Below are positions 7,300 to 15,466 of a stretch of DNA of 20,950 bases, one piece after another. The translations under genes were made by a program, and so were the position numbers. A model generated the notes under the pieces. That model was not told the DNA's origin. It ran no database searches and saw only the letters and a program-made list of their open reading frames with translations. The stretch lies in assembly GCA_964430855.1 (NCBI GenBank), contig CAYSHC010000063.1:1-20950 (forward strand), written 5' to 3'. Position 1 is the first letter of the stretch. Each line of letters opens with the position of its first letter. Origin of the DNA: JAEZDP01 sp964430855 (GTDB taxonomy: Bacteria > Acidobacteriota > Vicinamibacteria > Vicinamibacterales > Vicinamibacteraceae).

Positions 7300-8448
7300 A
7301 TGCCCGGCCCGGCCGCCGCCCCTGACGAACGAGGGCCCTCCCCGACGCCGTCCGAAACGTTCCTGCCGACAGCCCCCGACGAGTGGCCCTCGCCACCTCC
7401 GGAGTGGTCGCGGCGCGGCCTGTGGCGCACGCTGATCATCGTGGCGCTCGGCCTCGGCCTTCCGTTGGCGTGGCACCCTGCGATGGCCTGGCTGTCCGGC
7501 AACACCGTGCAGCCCAGCTACCTGCCGGCCCTCGAGTCGGCGCGCGAGCGCATCCCCTTCCGCCCCGGTCCGATCGAGGACCTGCGTTACCTTCAGCCGG
7601 TCTACGTCTTCATCGGCGACTCGATGCTGGGCACGCGCATCGACCCGGCGTACCTCGCCGGTCTCACCGGCGAGCAGGTCGCGCTGCTGGCGCGCGCGGG
7701 CACGGGCTCGGCCTACTGGTACCTGACGTTCAAGAACCACCTGATCGCCAGCGGCGTGAAGCCGAAGGTCGTCTTCTTCTTCTTCCGCGACCTGAACATG
7801 ACCGATCCGCTGTTCCGGCTGACGGGCCCCTTCCGCTGGTCGCTCGACGAGGTGGCGCTGGAGCAGGAGCCGGAGCTCAACGACGTGATCGCCAGCCGCA
7901 CGCAGGGCGCCTGGTTCCGCGCCCACCAGGCCATCAACGCGGCCTACAACGTCGACCGCGCGAATGCCTGGGCGGAGCGGCAGCTGTACGACTGGCCCGT
8001 GCGGCTGTGGACCGACGACGAGCCGCAGCGACGGGCGTGGCTCGACACGCTGAACTTCGACCTGATGGGCATCGACAAGCTGCGGCCCATGGACGATGCC
8101 GACATCGCGCGTGCCGAGGACGCCGAGGCCGACTTCGCGAAGAACATGCCCCGCTCGGTGCTGCCGCTCATCATCGACCTCGCGAAGGCCCACGACCTCC
8201 GGGTGGGCTTTGTCCGCGTGCAGCGGCGGCCCGTCGGCAACCGGCCGCCGCCCCAGTCCGAGCGGATGCAGCAGTACATGCGCGACTTCAAGGCGTACGT
8301 GGAAGGCCACGGCATGCTGTTCCACGACGACACCGGTGATCCGCAGCAGACCCTCGCGATGTACGAGGACGGCGACCACGTCGGCCGCGAGCATCGCCAG
8401 CGCTACACCCGGATGTTCTGGGTGCACATGAACCGCCTGCTGCGATGA
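7300..8448 (+). CDS. Membrane-anchored SGNH-hydrolase-like protein, partner of MBOAT
   Basis: 382 residues. A proline-rich cytoplasmic tail (1-36) precedes one membrane segment (about 41-65), leaving the rest periplasmic. Catalytic features of the SGNH fold are visible: VYVFIGDSMLG with Ser108, and D357-G-D-H360 near the C-terminus (the DxxH block V). FKNHLIASGVKPKVVFFFFRDLNMTDP is a typical strand-turn region of AlgX/AlgJ and DHHW-like proteins that accompany AlgI-type acyltransferases. The likely role is transfer or removal of acyl groups on an envelope or exported polysaccharide together with the next gene. The stop overlaps the MBOAT start (ATGA, 8445-8448), so the two are translationally coupled. 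The start has no clear SD; a -10-like CATACT lies 9 bases upstream. The exact substrate cannot be told. Confidence 0.8.
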   Translation: MPGPAAAPDERGPSPTPSETFLPTAPDEWPSPPPEWSRRGLWRTLIIVALGLGLPLAWHPAMAWLSGNTVQPSYLPALESARERIPFRPGPIEDLRYLQPVYVFIGDSMLGTRIDPAYLAGLTGEQVALLARAGTGSAYWYLTFKNHLIASGVKPKVVFFFFRDLNMTDPLFRLTGPFRWSLDEVALEQEPELNDVIASRTQGAWFRAHQAINAAYNVDRANAWAERQLYDWPVRLWTDDEPQRRAWLDTLNFDLMGIDKLRPMDDADIARAEDAEADFAKNMPRSVLPLIIDLAKAHDLRVGFVRVQRRPVGNRPPPQSERMQQYMRDFKAYVEGHGMLFHDDTGDPQQTLAMYEDGDHVGREHRQRYTRMFWVHMNRLLR

Positions 8449-9887
8449 GCTTCCATACCCTCGACTTCGTCGCCTTCCTGCTCCTTGTCACCGTCGTTTA
8501 CTGGCGGCTGTCGCACAACGCGCAGAACTGGTTCCTGCTCGGCGCGAGCTACCTCTTCTACGGCTGGATCCACCCGTGGTTCTGCCTGCTGCTGGCCACG
8601 ACCACCCTCGTCGACTGGTTCGCCGCGCGCCGCATGCAGGCGCAGCCCGACAGGCGCCGGCGATGGCTCGTGCTGAGCCTGGTCGCGAACCTGGGCATGC
8701 TCGGGTTCTTCAAGTACTGGGACTTCTTCATCGAGAACGTCGGCCAGGCGCTCGACGCGCTCGGTATCGGGACGTCGATGCCGGTGCTGCGCGTCGTGCT
8801 GCCGGTCGGCATCTCCTTCTACACGTTCCAGAGCCTCAGCTACACGGTTGACGTCTATCGGGGCCGCCTCGCCGCGACGCCGTCGCTGCGCGACTTCGCG
8901 CTGTTTGTCTCGTTCTTCCCGCAGCTGGTGGCGGGGCCCATCGAGCGCGCGACGGCGCTGCTGCCACGCGTGCAGCGCCCGCGCTCGTTCAACCTCGTGG
9001 TCGCGCGCGACGCGATCGTCCTCATCGTCTGGGGGTTCTTCAAGAAACTGGTGATTGCCGACAACGTCGGCGTCGTCGCCAACCGCGTGTTCGCGCTGAA
9101 CGAGCCCGGCTTCGAGATGCTGTGGGCCGGGGTGTTCGCCTTCGGCATCCAGATCTACGCCGACTTCTCCGCCTACACCGACATCGCCCGCGGCACGGCG
9201 CGGTGGCTGGGGTTCGAGCTGATGAAGAACTTCGACCACCCCTACCTCGCGACCTCGCCGTCGGACTTCTGGCGCCGCTGGCACATCTCGCTGTCGTCGT
9301 GGTTCCGCGACTACCTGTACATCCCTCTCGGCGGATCGCGCCGCGGCCTCGGCCGCACGCTGGCCAACCTGTTTGTCACGTTCCTCGTGTCGGGCCTCTG
9401 GCACGGCGCGGCGTGGAACTTCGTCCTGTGGGGCGCCTACCACGGCGCGCTGCTGACGCTCGAGCGGACCGTCGGCGCAATCACCGGGCGCGGCCGGCGC
9501 CGGCACCGGCTGCCCTGGTGGCGCGCGGTGCCGCAGTGGATCGGCATGCTCGTGCTCGTCAACATCGGCTGGCTGCTGTTCCGCGAGGGCGACACCACGA
9601 TGCTCCTGCGCGACCTGACGCTGCTGCCCGGCGGCAGCACGCCCGCACAGGTGCAGGCGGGCCTGTACCTGTTCCTGATCGCCTTGAGTTTCTCGCTGCC
9701 GCTGTGGGCGCACAGCGCATGGACGGCCTGGCGCGGGCGGTCCTACACCGAGCGCCGCGCTACCGAGGAGGCGCATGTGCCCGGCCGCCTCGTCGTGCTC
9801 CAGGGACTGGCCGTCGGCGTGATGTTCGCGACGATCCTCGTGCTGCGCAGCCGGACGTCGCTCGATTTCATCTACTTCCAGTTCTGA
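8445..9887 (+). CDS. MBOAT-family O-acyltransferase (AlgI/DltB-like)
   Basis: 480 residues with about ten hydrophobic segments. Family signatures are LVTVVYWRL and LLGASYLFYGW near the N-terminus, LPVGISFYTFQSLSYTVDVYRG, FFPQLVAGPIERA, FAFGIQIYADFSAYTDIARG, FWRRWHISLSSWFRDYLYIP (His280) and SGLWHGAAWNFVLWG with the predicted catalytic His320. These proteins move an acyl group across the inner membrane and onto a periplasmic glycan (alginate, cellulose, peptidoglycan or teichoic acid in known cases). The preceding SGNH protein is presumably the periplasmic half of the system, and a small gene follows at once. No glycan synthesis genes are nearby, so the acceptor polymer is not indicated. Confidence 0.92.
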   Translation: MSFHTLDFVAFLLLVTVVYWRLSHNAQNWFLLGASYLFYGWIHPWFCLLLATTTLVDWFAARRMQAQPDRRRRWLVLSLVANLGMLGFFKYWDFFIENVGQALDALGIGTSMPVLRVVLPVGISFYTFQSLSYTVDVYRGRLAATPSLRDFALFVSFFPQLVAGPIERATALLPRVQRPRSFNLVVARDAIVLIVWGFFKKLVIADNVGVVANRVFALNEPGFEMLWAGVFAFGIQIYADFSAYTDIARGTARWLGFELMKNFDHPYLATSPSDFWRRWHISLSSWFRDYLYIPLGGSRRGLGRTLANLFVTFLVSGLWHGAAWNFVLWGAYHGALLTLERTVGAITGRGRRRHRLPWWRAVPQWIGMLVLVNIGWLLFREGDTTMLLRDLTLLPGGSTPAQVQAGLYLFLIALSFSLPLWAHSAWTAWRGRSYTERRATEEAHVPGRLVVLQGLAVGVMFATILVLRSRTSLDFIYFQF

Positions 9888-9890
9888 ACC

Positions 9891-9895
9891 GGAGG
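9891..9895 (+). promoter_or_regulatory. Shine-Dalgarno GGAGG deciding the CTG start at 9901
   Basis: A perfect GGAGG lies four bases after the MBOAT stop and five bases before CTG at 9901. No ATG, GTG or TTG is in range: the first in-frame GTG is 38 codons downstream. This site is the main reason to place the start of the small gene at CTG. Confidence 0.6.
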
Positions 9896-9900
9896 CCGTC

Positions 9901-10182
9901 CTGCCGCCCCTGCCCCCGCTCCGCCCCGAGGTCCTCGATGCGCTGCTCGGCCACGGGCTGCGGCCCCGGCCGGACACGCCGCTTCAACTGCTGCGTGACC
10001 AGGTGCGCGACCTGTACCTCTTCGAGATCAGGCGCCTGCGGCGCGAGGTCCGGCGGCGCGCCTTCCCCATGTCCTCGTATGCGGGCCGCGTCGTGGCGCT
10101 GCGGCGGCGCTATCCGCTGCTGTCGCTGCCGCTCGACCACTGGCGCCAGCCCGGGCACGTCACTGACGCTGGGATAGAATGA
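9901..10182 (+). CDS. Small conserved-looking protein with apparent CTG start, third gene of the acylation cassette
   Basis: A 93-codon frame lies between the MBOAT gene and sucA. It has no ATG/GTG/TTG at its head, so ordinary ORF calling misses it. Evidence that it is real: perfect SD spacing to CTG 9901; about 83 of 93 codons end in G or C, most exceptions falling in the last few codons; and a sensible protein. That protein has a proline-rich start, PEVLDALLGHGL, then a charged amphipathic helix (DQVRDLYLFEIRRLRREVRR, about 33-52), then SSYAGRVVALRRRYPLLSLPLDHW. It is basic, with no signal peptide or membrane segment. I do not recognise the family. The final codons overlap the candidate promoter of sucA. 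Alternatives are a start error in the sequence, or a longer frame initiating at a rare codon inside the MBOAT gene. Confidence 0.6.
   Translation: MPPLPPLRPEVLDALLGHGLRPRPDTPLQLLRDQVRDLYLFEIRRLRREVRRRAFPMSSYAGRVVALRRRYPLLSLPLDHWRQPGHVTDAGIE
10175..10180 (+). promoter_or_regulatory. Candidate -10 box upstream of sucA
   Basis: TAGAAT stands out in the GC-rich sequence between the small gene and sucA, overlapping the former's stop codon. No convincing -35 is visible 16-18 bases upstream. A transcript from here would give sucA a leader of roughly 50 bases. Confidence 0.3.
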
Positions 10183-10239
10183 CGCGGATGGCCGCCGCAC
10201 GTTCGCGTGGCCGGCCGATCACCAAGGCGACATGTACTC

Positions 10240-13026
10240 ATGAGCGGATGGCAAGCGTTCCAGGGACTCAATGCGGGATACGTGCTCGAGCTGTACGAGC
10301 GGTACCTCCAGGATCCCGACTCGGTCGACGAGCAGACCCGACAGCACTTCGAAACCTGGACGCCTCCCGAGGATCTGGAGGAGGTGCCGTCCGTTGACGC
10401 GATCGACGCGCGCGTCGTCATGGCCGCGGCGACGCTGGCCGAGTCGATTCGCCGTTACGGCCACCTGGCCGCCCAGATCGACCCGCTCGGCTCGCGCCCG
10501 CACGGCGACGCCTCGCTCGAGCTCGAGACCTACGGCATCACCGAGGCCGACCTCAAGCGGCTGCCCGCCTCGGTCATCGGCGGCCCCATCGCGACCGGGC
10601 TGACGACCGCCGCCGAGGTCATCGCGGCGCTCCGCCAGGTGTACTGTTCGCGCGTCGGCTACGACGTCGCACAGATCTTCGTCGCCGAGGAGCGCGAATG
10701 GCTGCGCCTGGCCATCGAGACCGGCCGCTTCCGGCCGCCCACGGCGCCGGTGGACGGCGAGGCGCTGCTCGAGCGGCTGACCGAGGTCGAGGTCTTCGAA
10801 CGCTTCCTCCACCGGACGTTCCCCGGCAAGACGCGCTTCTCGGTCGAGGGGCTCGACATGCTCGTGCCGATCCTCGACGAGCTCCTCGCGGGCGCGGCAG
10901 GCGCGGGGTTGAAGCACGTGCTGATCGGCATGGCGCACCGCGGCCGGCTGAACGTCCTCGCGCACGTGCTCGGCAAGCCGTACGAGCAGATCCTCGCCGA
11001 GTACAAGGACCCGGCGGAGACGACCGACGGCTACCGCATCGACCTCGGCTGGACGGGCGACGTGAAGTACCATGCCGGCGCGCTGCGTGCCGTCAACGGC
11101 GGCCTGCAGGTGTCGATGGCGCCGAACCCGAGCCACCTCGAGTTCATCAATCCCGTGGTCGTCGGGATGGCCCGCGCGGCCGGCACGCTCGCCAGCCAGC
11201 GCGGCGCGCCACGCTTCGACGCCGACCCGACGCTGCCGATCCTCATCCACGGCGACGCCGCGTTCCCCGGTCAGGGCATCGTCGCCGAGACGCTCAACCT
11301 CTCGCGGCTCGACGGCTATACCACCGGCGGCACCATCCACATCATCGCCAACAACCAGCTCGGGTTCACCGCCACGCCCGCCGAGTCGCACTCGACCTCC
11401 TACGCGAGCGGCCTGGCCCGCGGCTTCAAGATCCCGATCGTCCACGTGAATGCCGACGACCCGGTGGCGTGCATCGAGGCGGCGCGGATCGCCTGGGCCT
11501 ACAGGGCGCGCTTCCACCGCGACTTCCTGATCGACCTCGTGGGGTACCGGCGCTACGGCCACAACGAGGGCGACGAGCCGAGCTTCACGCAGCCGCTGAT
11601 GTACGAGCGGATCCAGCAGCATCCGACGGTCCGCGAGCAGTGGGCGAAGACAATGGTGGCGGCGGGCCTGCCGGCGGACCGTCCTCAGGCCCTCGTGGAG
11701 GAGCGCTTCAAGCACCTCGAGGGCATCTACGAGCAGCTCCGGCCGGAAGAGGTGCTGGCCAACCCCATCCCGCCGCCGCCGCCGCCGGGCGCCGCACGGC
11801 AGGTGCAGACGGGCGTCCCGCTCGATCGCCTCCAGGCGCTCAACGCCGCGATCATCGCGCGGCCCGAGGGCTTCACCGGGCATCGCAAGCTGGAGCGCGG
11901 CCGCGAGCGTCGCCGGACGATGTTCGACAACCCCGACGAGCGGACGGTCGACTGGGCGGCAGCCGAAGACCTGGCGCTCGCCTCCCTGCTCGAGGAAGGC
12001 GTCCCCATCCGCTTCACCGGCGAGGACGTCGGGCGCGGCACCTTCAGCCATCGCCACGCCGTGCTCCGTGACGTGCGGACCGGCGAGCGCTATGTGCCGC
12101 TCCAGCACCTGCCGCAGGCGACGGCGAGCTTCGAGATCCACAACAGCCCGCTCACCGAGAACGCGACGGTGGGCTTCGAGTACGGCTACAACATCCAGGC
12201 GCCCGAGCGGCTCGTCATCTGGGAGGCGCAGTACGGCGACTTCATCAACGGCGCCCAGGTGATGCTCGACCAGTTCATCACCTCGGCCCGCGCGAAGTGG
12301 GGGCAGGAGCCGTCACTCGTGCTGCTGCTGCCGCACGGTTACGAGGGCCAGGGCCCGGAGCACTCGAGCGCGCGGCCCGAGCGCTTCTTCTCCGCCGCGG
12401 CCGACATCAACCTCCGGCTCGCCAACTGCACGACCGCGGCCCAGTACTTCCACCTGCTGCGCCGCCAGGCGCTGCTGCTGCAGACCGACCCGCTGCCGCT
12501 CATCGTCCTGTCGCCCAAGAGCCTCCTGCGGCATCCGCTCGTGGCCTCTGCGCCGCGCGAGCTGGCCCAGGGACGCTGGCAGGAAATCATCGACGACGTC
12601 GAGGCCCGGCAGCGCGCCGGCGAGGTCCGCCGCGTGATCTTCTGCAGCGGCAAGGTGTACGTCGATCTGGTCACCGCGGAACAGCGGGCGGCGAGCACGC
12701 AGGTTGCCATCTGCCGAATCGAGCAGCTCTACCCCTTCCCTGCCGACCAGGTCGCCAGGGTCATCGAGGGCTACCCGAAGGCCGACGAGATCGTGTGGCT
12801 GCAGGAAGAGCCGCTCAACATGGGCGCGTGGGACTTCTTCCGTCCGGAGTTCGAGGCCATCCTCTCGAGCCGGCACCGGCTGCGGTACATCGGCCGCCCG
12901 CGCAGCGCCAGCCCCTCGGAAGGGTCATCGGCGTGGCACGCGATCAACCAGCGGCTGCTGATCGAGGACGCCTACGCGGTGATGGAAGCCCGCGGCGGCC
13001 GCAGCCGCGCGAAGGTGAAGGCCTGA
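10240..13026 (+). CDS. sucA: 2-oxoglutarate dehydrogenase E1 component
   Basis: 928 residues, normal length for SucA. With ThDP and Mg2+ it decarboxylates 2-oxoglutarate and passes the succinyl group to the lipoyl arm of E2 in the TCA cycle. The N-terminal E2-binding segment reads GLNAGYVLELYERYLQDP. Catalytic core motifs include GMAHRGRLN (230-238), the ThDP/Mg site GDAAFPGQGIVAETLN from 338 to N371-N372, and YGHNEGDEPSFTQP from 439. The transketolase-like half has GYNIQAPERLVIWEAQYGDF and HGYEGQGPEHSSARPERF. I chose ATG 10240, where homology begins (AAGG 12 bases upstream is a weak SD), rather than an upstream in-frame GTG at 10207 whose extension is unlike the family. sucB follows after 19 bases; no lpd or sucCD genes are in view. 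Confidence 0.96.
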   Translation: MSGWQAFQGLNAGYVLELYERYLQDPDSVDEQTRQHFETWTPPEDLEEVPSVDAIDARVVMAAATLAESIRRYGHLAAQIDPLGSRPHGDASLELETYGITEADLKRLPASVIGGPIATGLTTAAEVIAALRQVYCSRVGYDVAQIFVAEEREWLRLAIETGRFRPPTAPVDGEALLERLTEVEVFERFLHRTFPGKTRFSVEGLDMLVPILDELLAGAAGAGLKHVLIGMAHRGRLNVLAHVLGKPYEQILAEYKDPAETTDGYRIDLGWTGDVKYHAGALRAVNGGLQVSMAPNPSHLEFINPVVVGMARAAGTLASQRGAPRFDADPTLPILIHGDAAFPGQGIVAETLNLSRLDGYTTGGTIHIIANNQLGFTATPAESHSTSYASGLARGFKIPIVHVNADDPVACIEAARIAWAYRARFHRDFLIDLVGYRRYGHNEGDEPSFTQPLMYERIQQHPTVREQWAKTMVAAGLPADRPQALVEERFKHLEGIYEQLRPEEVLANPIPPPPPPGAARQVQTGVPLDRLQALNAAIIARPEGFTGHRKLERGRERRRTMFDNPDERTVDWAAAEDLALASLLEEGVPIRFTGEDVGRGTFSHRHAVLRDVRTGERYVPLQHLPQATASFEIHNSPLTENATVGFEYGYNIQAPERLVIWEAQYGDFINGAQVMLDQFITSARAKWGQEPSLVLLLPHGYEGQGPEHSSARPERFFSAAADINLRLANCTTAAQYFHLLRRQALLLQTDPLPLIVLSPKSLLRHPLVASAPRELAQGRWQEIIDDVEARQRAGEVRRVIFCSGKVYVDLVTAEQRAASTQVAICRIEQLYPFPADQVARVIEGYPKADEIVWLQEEPLNMGAWDFFRPEFEAILSSRHRLRYIGRPRSASPSEGSSAWHAINQRLLIEDAYAVMEARGGRSRAKVKA

Positions 13027-13045
13027 GAAAGGACAGACACGACGC

Positions 13046-14350
13046 ATGGCGCTGCAGGTAGTGGTACCGCAACTGGGTGAATCGGTGGTCGAGGCACGTG
13101 TCGGCCGCTGGCTGAAGCAGGAAGGCGACACGGTCGCCATCGGCGATCCGCTGGTGGAGCTCGAGACCGAGAAGATCGACCTCGAGGTGAATGCGGACCA
13201 GGCCGGCGTGCTCTCGAAGATCCTCCGTCAGGAGGGCGAGGACGTCCAGGTGGGCGAGGTCCTGGGCGAGATCACGCCCGGCGCTGCTGCCGCGGACGCT
13301 CCGGCGGCGGAGGCTCCGGCAGCCGCGCCCGACAGCCGCGACGTCTCCGACGCGCCTGCGGCGCCCAACGCCACGGCCGCCACGGCGCCCGGCGCCCCCG
13401 CCGATGCCACGACGACGGTGGACGCGCCGCGGAGCACGCCGACGGCCCGCAACGTCGCCGAGGCACACAAGGTGGACCTCGCGAAGGTGCAGGGCAGCGG
13501 CGACAGCGGCCGCGTCCTGCGGCGCGACGTCGAGGCCGCCGTCCAGCAGCAGCCCGCGGCCGCAGCCCCCGCCGCGCAGGCCCCGGCCCCGCAGGCGAAG
13601 GCGCCGACACCCGCGCCGCCGCCCCGCCCGGCGCCACGCCCGGCCGGCACGCGCGAGGAAGAGCGCATCCGGATGTCGAAGCGCCGGCTGACGATCGCGC
13701 GCAACCTCGTCGCCGCGCAGCACAACGCCGCCATGCTCACCACCTTCAACGAGGTGGACATGACGGAGGTGATGGCGCTGCGGGAACGGCGCAAGGAGGC
13801 GTTCAAGCAGCGCACGGGCGTCGGCCTCGGCATCGCGTCCTTCTTCGTGAAGGCGAGCGTGGCGGCGCTCCAGGCGTTCCCCCGTCTCAACGCCGAGATT
13901 CAGGGCGACGAGATGGTGCTCAAGAAGTACTACGACATCGGAATCGCCGTCGGTGCCGAGCAGGGCCTGGTCGTACCCGTCATCCGCAACTGCGAGAGCC
14001 TCTCGTTCGGCGAGATCGAGCTGGCCATCCGCGACTTCGCCGCGCGCGCCCGCAACAGCACGCTCACGCTCGAGGACCTCAAGGGCGGCACCTTCACCAT
14101 CACCAACGGCGGCGTCTTCGGCTCGCTGCTGAGCACGCCCATCCTCAACCCGCCGCAGGTCGCCATCCTCGGCCTGCACAAGATCGAGGATCGCCCGGTC
14201 GCGGTGAACGGCGAGGTGGTGGTGCGACCGATGATGTACGTGGCGCTCTCCTACGACCACCGCATCGTGGACGGGCTCGAAGCCGTGCAGTTCCTGGTGC
14301 GGATCAAGGAATACATCGAGGACCCGGGCCTGCTGCTGCTCGAAGGCTGA
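13046..14350 (+). CDS. sucB: Dihydrolipoamide succinyltransferase, 2-oxoglutarate dehydrogenase E2
   Basis: 434 residues. The lipoyl domain occupies about 1-78, with the lipoylated Lys43 in ETEKIDLEV. A long Ala/Pro-rich flexible linker follows to about 128, then the peripheral subunit-binding domain (TARNVAEAHKVDLAKVQGSG, about 130-165) that holds E1 or E3. A second Ala/Pro linker leads to the acyltransferase core with catalytic HRIVDG (His405, Asp409). Placement directly after sucA identifies it as the succinyl enzyme rather than the pyruvate or branched-chain E2. AAAGGA at 13028-13033 lies 12 bases before the ATG, somewhat far for an SD. It forms the multimeric core of the complex in the cytoplasm. 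Confidence 0.95.
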   Translation: MALQVVVPQLGESVVEARVGRWLKQEGDTVAIGDPLVELETEKIDLEVNADQAGVLSKILRQEGEDVQVGEVLGEITPGAAAADAPAAEAPAAAPDSRDVSDAPAAPNATAATAPGAPADATTTVDAPRSTPTARNVAEAHKVDLAKVQGSGDSGRVLRRDVEAAVQQQPAAAAPAAQAPAPQAKAPTPAPPPRPAPRPAGTREEERIRMSKRRLTIARNLVAAQHNAAMLTTFNEVDMTEVMALRERRKEAFKQRTGVGLGIASFFVKASVAALQAFPRLNAEIQGDEMVLKKYYDIGIAVGAEQGLVVPVIRNCESLSFGEIELAIRDFAARARNSTLTLEDLKGGTFTITNGGVFGSLLSTPILNPPQVAILGLHKIEDRPVAVNGEVVVRPMMYVALSYDHRIVDGLEAVQFLVRIKEYIEDPGLLLLEG

Positions 14351-14379
14351 GCCGGCACGCGCCCGTCAGGAAAGCGGCC

Positions 14380-14898
14380 ATGTCACCACGACGGGCGTCA
14401 GATCCGGTAATGCCGTCGACCAGACCGTTCATCGCCACGGTCCTGCTGCTGTGCAGCGTGCTCTGCTCCTCCTCCCCCGCACGCGCGCAGCAGCCGACGG
14501 CCGCCTCATCCATCACCGACCTCGACCGGGTCCGTGAGGAGCTGGCGCGCCCACGGTCGATCTTCGCCGTCGACGTCGAGCCCGACTACTCGGTGCGCGT
14601 GGAGACCGAGGGCGAGGATCTCAGGCTCAAGCTGCCCTGGCTCTACCCCGACAACATGGTGCCGGGCTACGTGCGGCCCTGGTATCCCATCTACCACTTC
14701 GAGATGCAGCAGCTCGTGCTGCCACGCGACTTCCGCGCGCACCTCTACCCCATCGGCACGCCGTCAATCGACCCGGTGCGGGCCTTCAGCGACTTCCTCC
14801 GGGAGCGGCGCGAGCGCGCCGCCCGCGAGCGCGTGCGCGCCGAGCTCGAGGCGCTGCGCAAGGCCGTCACCGACCATCCCGGGAATCCGCCACAATAG
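14380..14898 (+). CDS. Small exported protein of unknown function
   Basis: 172 residues, family not recognised. A signal peptide is clear: a basic N-region, hydrophobic FIATVLLLCSVLCSSS, and likely cleavage after ARA, leaving QQPTAASS. The mature part has a VDVEPDYSVRVETEGEDLRLKLPW segment, split here as VDVEPDYSVRVE and LRLKLPW, a tyrosine/tryptophan/proline-rich middle (VRPWYPIYHFEM) and a charged C-terminal helix rich in Arg and Glu. AGGAAAG at 14368-14374 sits five bases before ATG 14380, favouring this start over the ATG at 14410. The RR near the start does not fit a proper Tat motif. It lies 29 bases after sucB and 48 before bcp, so it may be co-transcribed with sucAB. Confidence 0.7.
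   Translation: MSPRRASDPVMPSTRPFIATVLLLCSVLCSSSPARAQQPTAASSITDLDRVREELARPRSIFAVDVEPDYSVRVETEGEDLRLKLPWLYPDNMVPGYVRPWYPIYHFEMQQLVLPRDFRAHLYPIGTPSIDPVRAFSDFLRERRERAARERVRAELEALRKAVTDHPGNPPQ
14891..14896 (+). promoter_or_regulatory. Candidate -10 box for bcp
   Basis: CACAAT overlaps the end of the preceding gene. A start about seven bases later would place the palindrome at 14910-14925 in the early 5' leader. No clear -35 could be assigned. Confidence 0.25.
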
Positions 14899-14909
14899 CA
14901 GGCGTGCGC

Positions 14910-14925
14910 GCGTCACGCGTGACGC
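14910..14925. promoter_or_regulatory. Perfect 16-bp palindrome upstream of bcp, possible operator
   Basis: GCGTCACGCGTGACGC equals its own reverse complement and lies 21 bases before the bcp ATG. Flanking GTGCG (14904-14908) and CGCAC (14923-14927) extend partial symmetry. The GTCAC...GTGAC half-sites resemble sites of dimeric helix-turn-helix regulators. It could also be a chance CG-rich palindrome. Confidence 0.4.
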
Positions 14926-14946
14926 ACGGTTTCCGGAGTCCATCAG

Positions 14947-15414
14947 ATGGCCGCACCCCTCGATCCCGGCGCGCCTGCGCCGGATTTCACGCTCAACGAC
15001 CAGCACGGCTCGCCGCAGCGGCTCGCGGACTACCGCGGGCGGCACGTGGTGCTGTACTTCTATCCGAAGGACGACACGCCGGGCTGCACGCGGGAGGCCT
15101 GCGCGTTCGAGGCCGCCCTGCCCGACTTCAGCACGCGCGATGCCGTCGTCCTGGGCGTGAGCGTGCTGGACGAGAAGAGCAAGGCCCGCTTCGCCCGCAA
15201 GCACAACCTCACGTTTCCGCTGCTCGCGGACGTCGACCACGCCGTGGCCGAGGCGTACGGCGCCTGGCAGGAGAAGCGGCTCTACGGCCGTACCTACATG
15301 GGCGTGGCCCGCATGACCTACCTGATCGGCCCCGACGGGCGCATTGCCAGACGCTGGGACAACGTCAAGGTGGACGGGCACGCCGCCGAGGTCGCCGCGG
15401 CGCTCGCCGGCTGA
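14947..15414 (+). CDS. bcp: Thioredoxin-dependent peroxiredoxin, Bcp/PrxQ type
   Basis: 155 residues, normal for Bcp. It reduces hydrogen peroxide and alkyl hydroperoxides using thioredoxin in the cytoplasm. Motifs are APDFTLNDQHGSPQRL, then FYPKDDTPGCTREACAF with peroxidatic Cys47 (TPGCT) and resolving Cys52 five residues on, the two-Cys PrxQ arrangement within one helix. RMTYLIGPDGRI is the usual C-terminal strand. GGAG at 14935-14938 is eight bases before ATG, a good SD. A palindrome in the upstream gap may be a regulator site. The gene converges on the minus-strand operon ending at 15467. Confidence 0.95.
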   Translation: MAAPLDPGAPAPDFTLNDQHGSPQRLADYRGRHVVLYFYPKDDTPGCTREACAFEAALPDFSTRDAVVLGVSVLDEKSKARFARKHNLTFPLLADVDHAVAEAYGAWQEKRLYGRTYMGVARMTYLIGPDGRIARRWDNVKVDGHAAEVAAALAG

Positions 15415-15424
15415 CGCGCCACGT

Positions 15425-15442
15425 ACCGACCGGCTCGTCGGT
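15425..15442. terminator. Hairpin between convergent bcp and the 15467 gene
   Basis: ACCGAC (15425-15430) and GTCGGT (15437-15442) form a perfect 6-bp stem with a six-base loop in the 52-base gap between convergent stops. There is no T run on either side, so a bidirectional terminator role is only suggested by location. Confidence 0.35.
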
Positions 15443-15466
15443 GCGCCGATGTTCGCCGCGTGGGGT

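Noticed and set aside
9868..10200. Minus-strand 110-residue ORF opposite the CTG-start gene
   Set aside because: Composition (many Q, R, P, H) is that of a shadow frame, while the plus frame has an SD and a coherent helical pattern.
10188..10397. A 69-codon ORF starting 7 bases after TAGAAT and overlapping sucA
   Set aside because: It has the leaderless spacing, but it reads out of frame into conserved sucA codons, is not coupled to the sucA start and has no credible protein character.
14380..14410. Tat signal in the small exported protein (SPRRAS)
   Set aside because: The twin arginines lack the following hydrophobic F-L-K-type context and lie far from the hydrophobic core; an ordinary Sec signal fits better.
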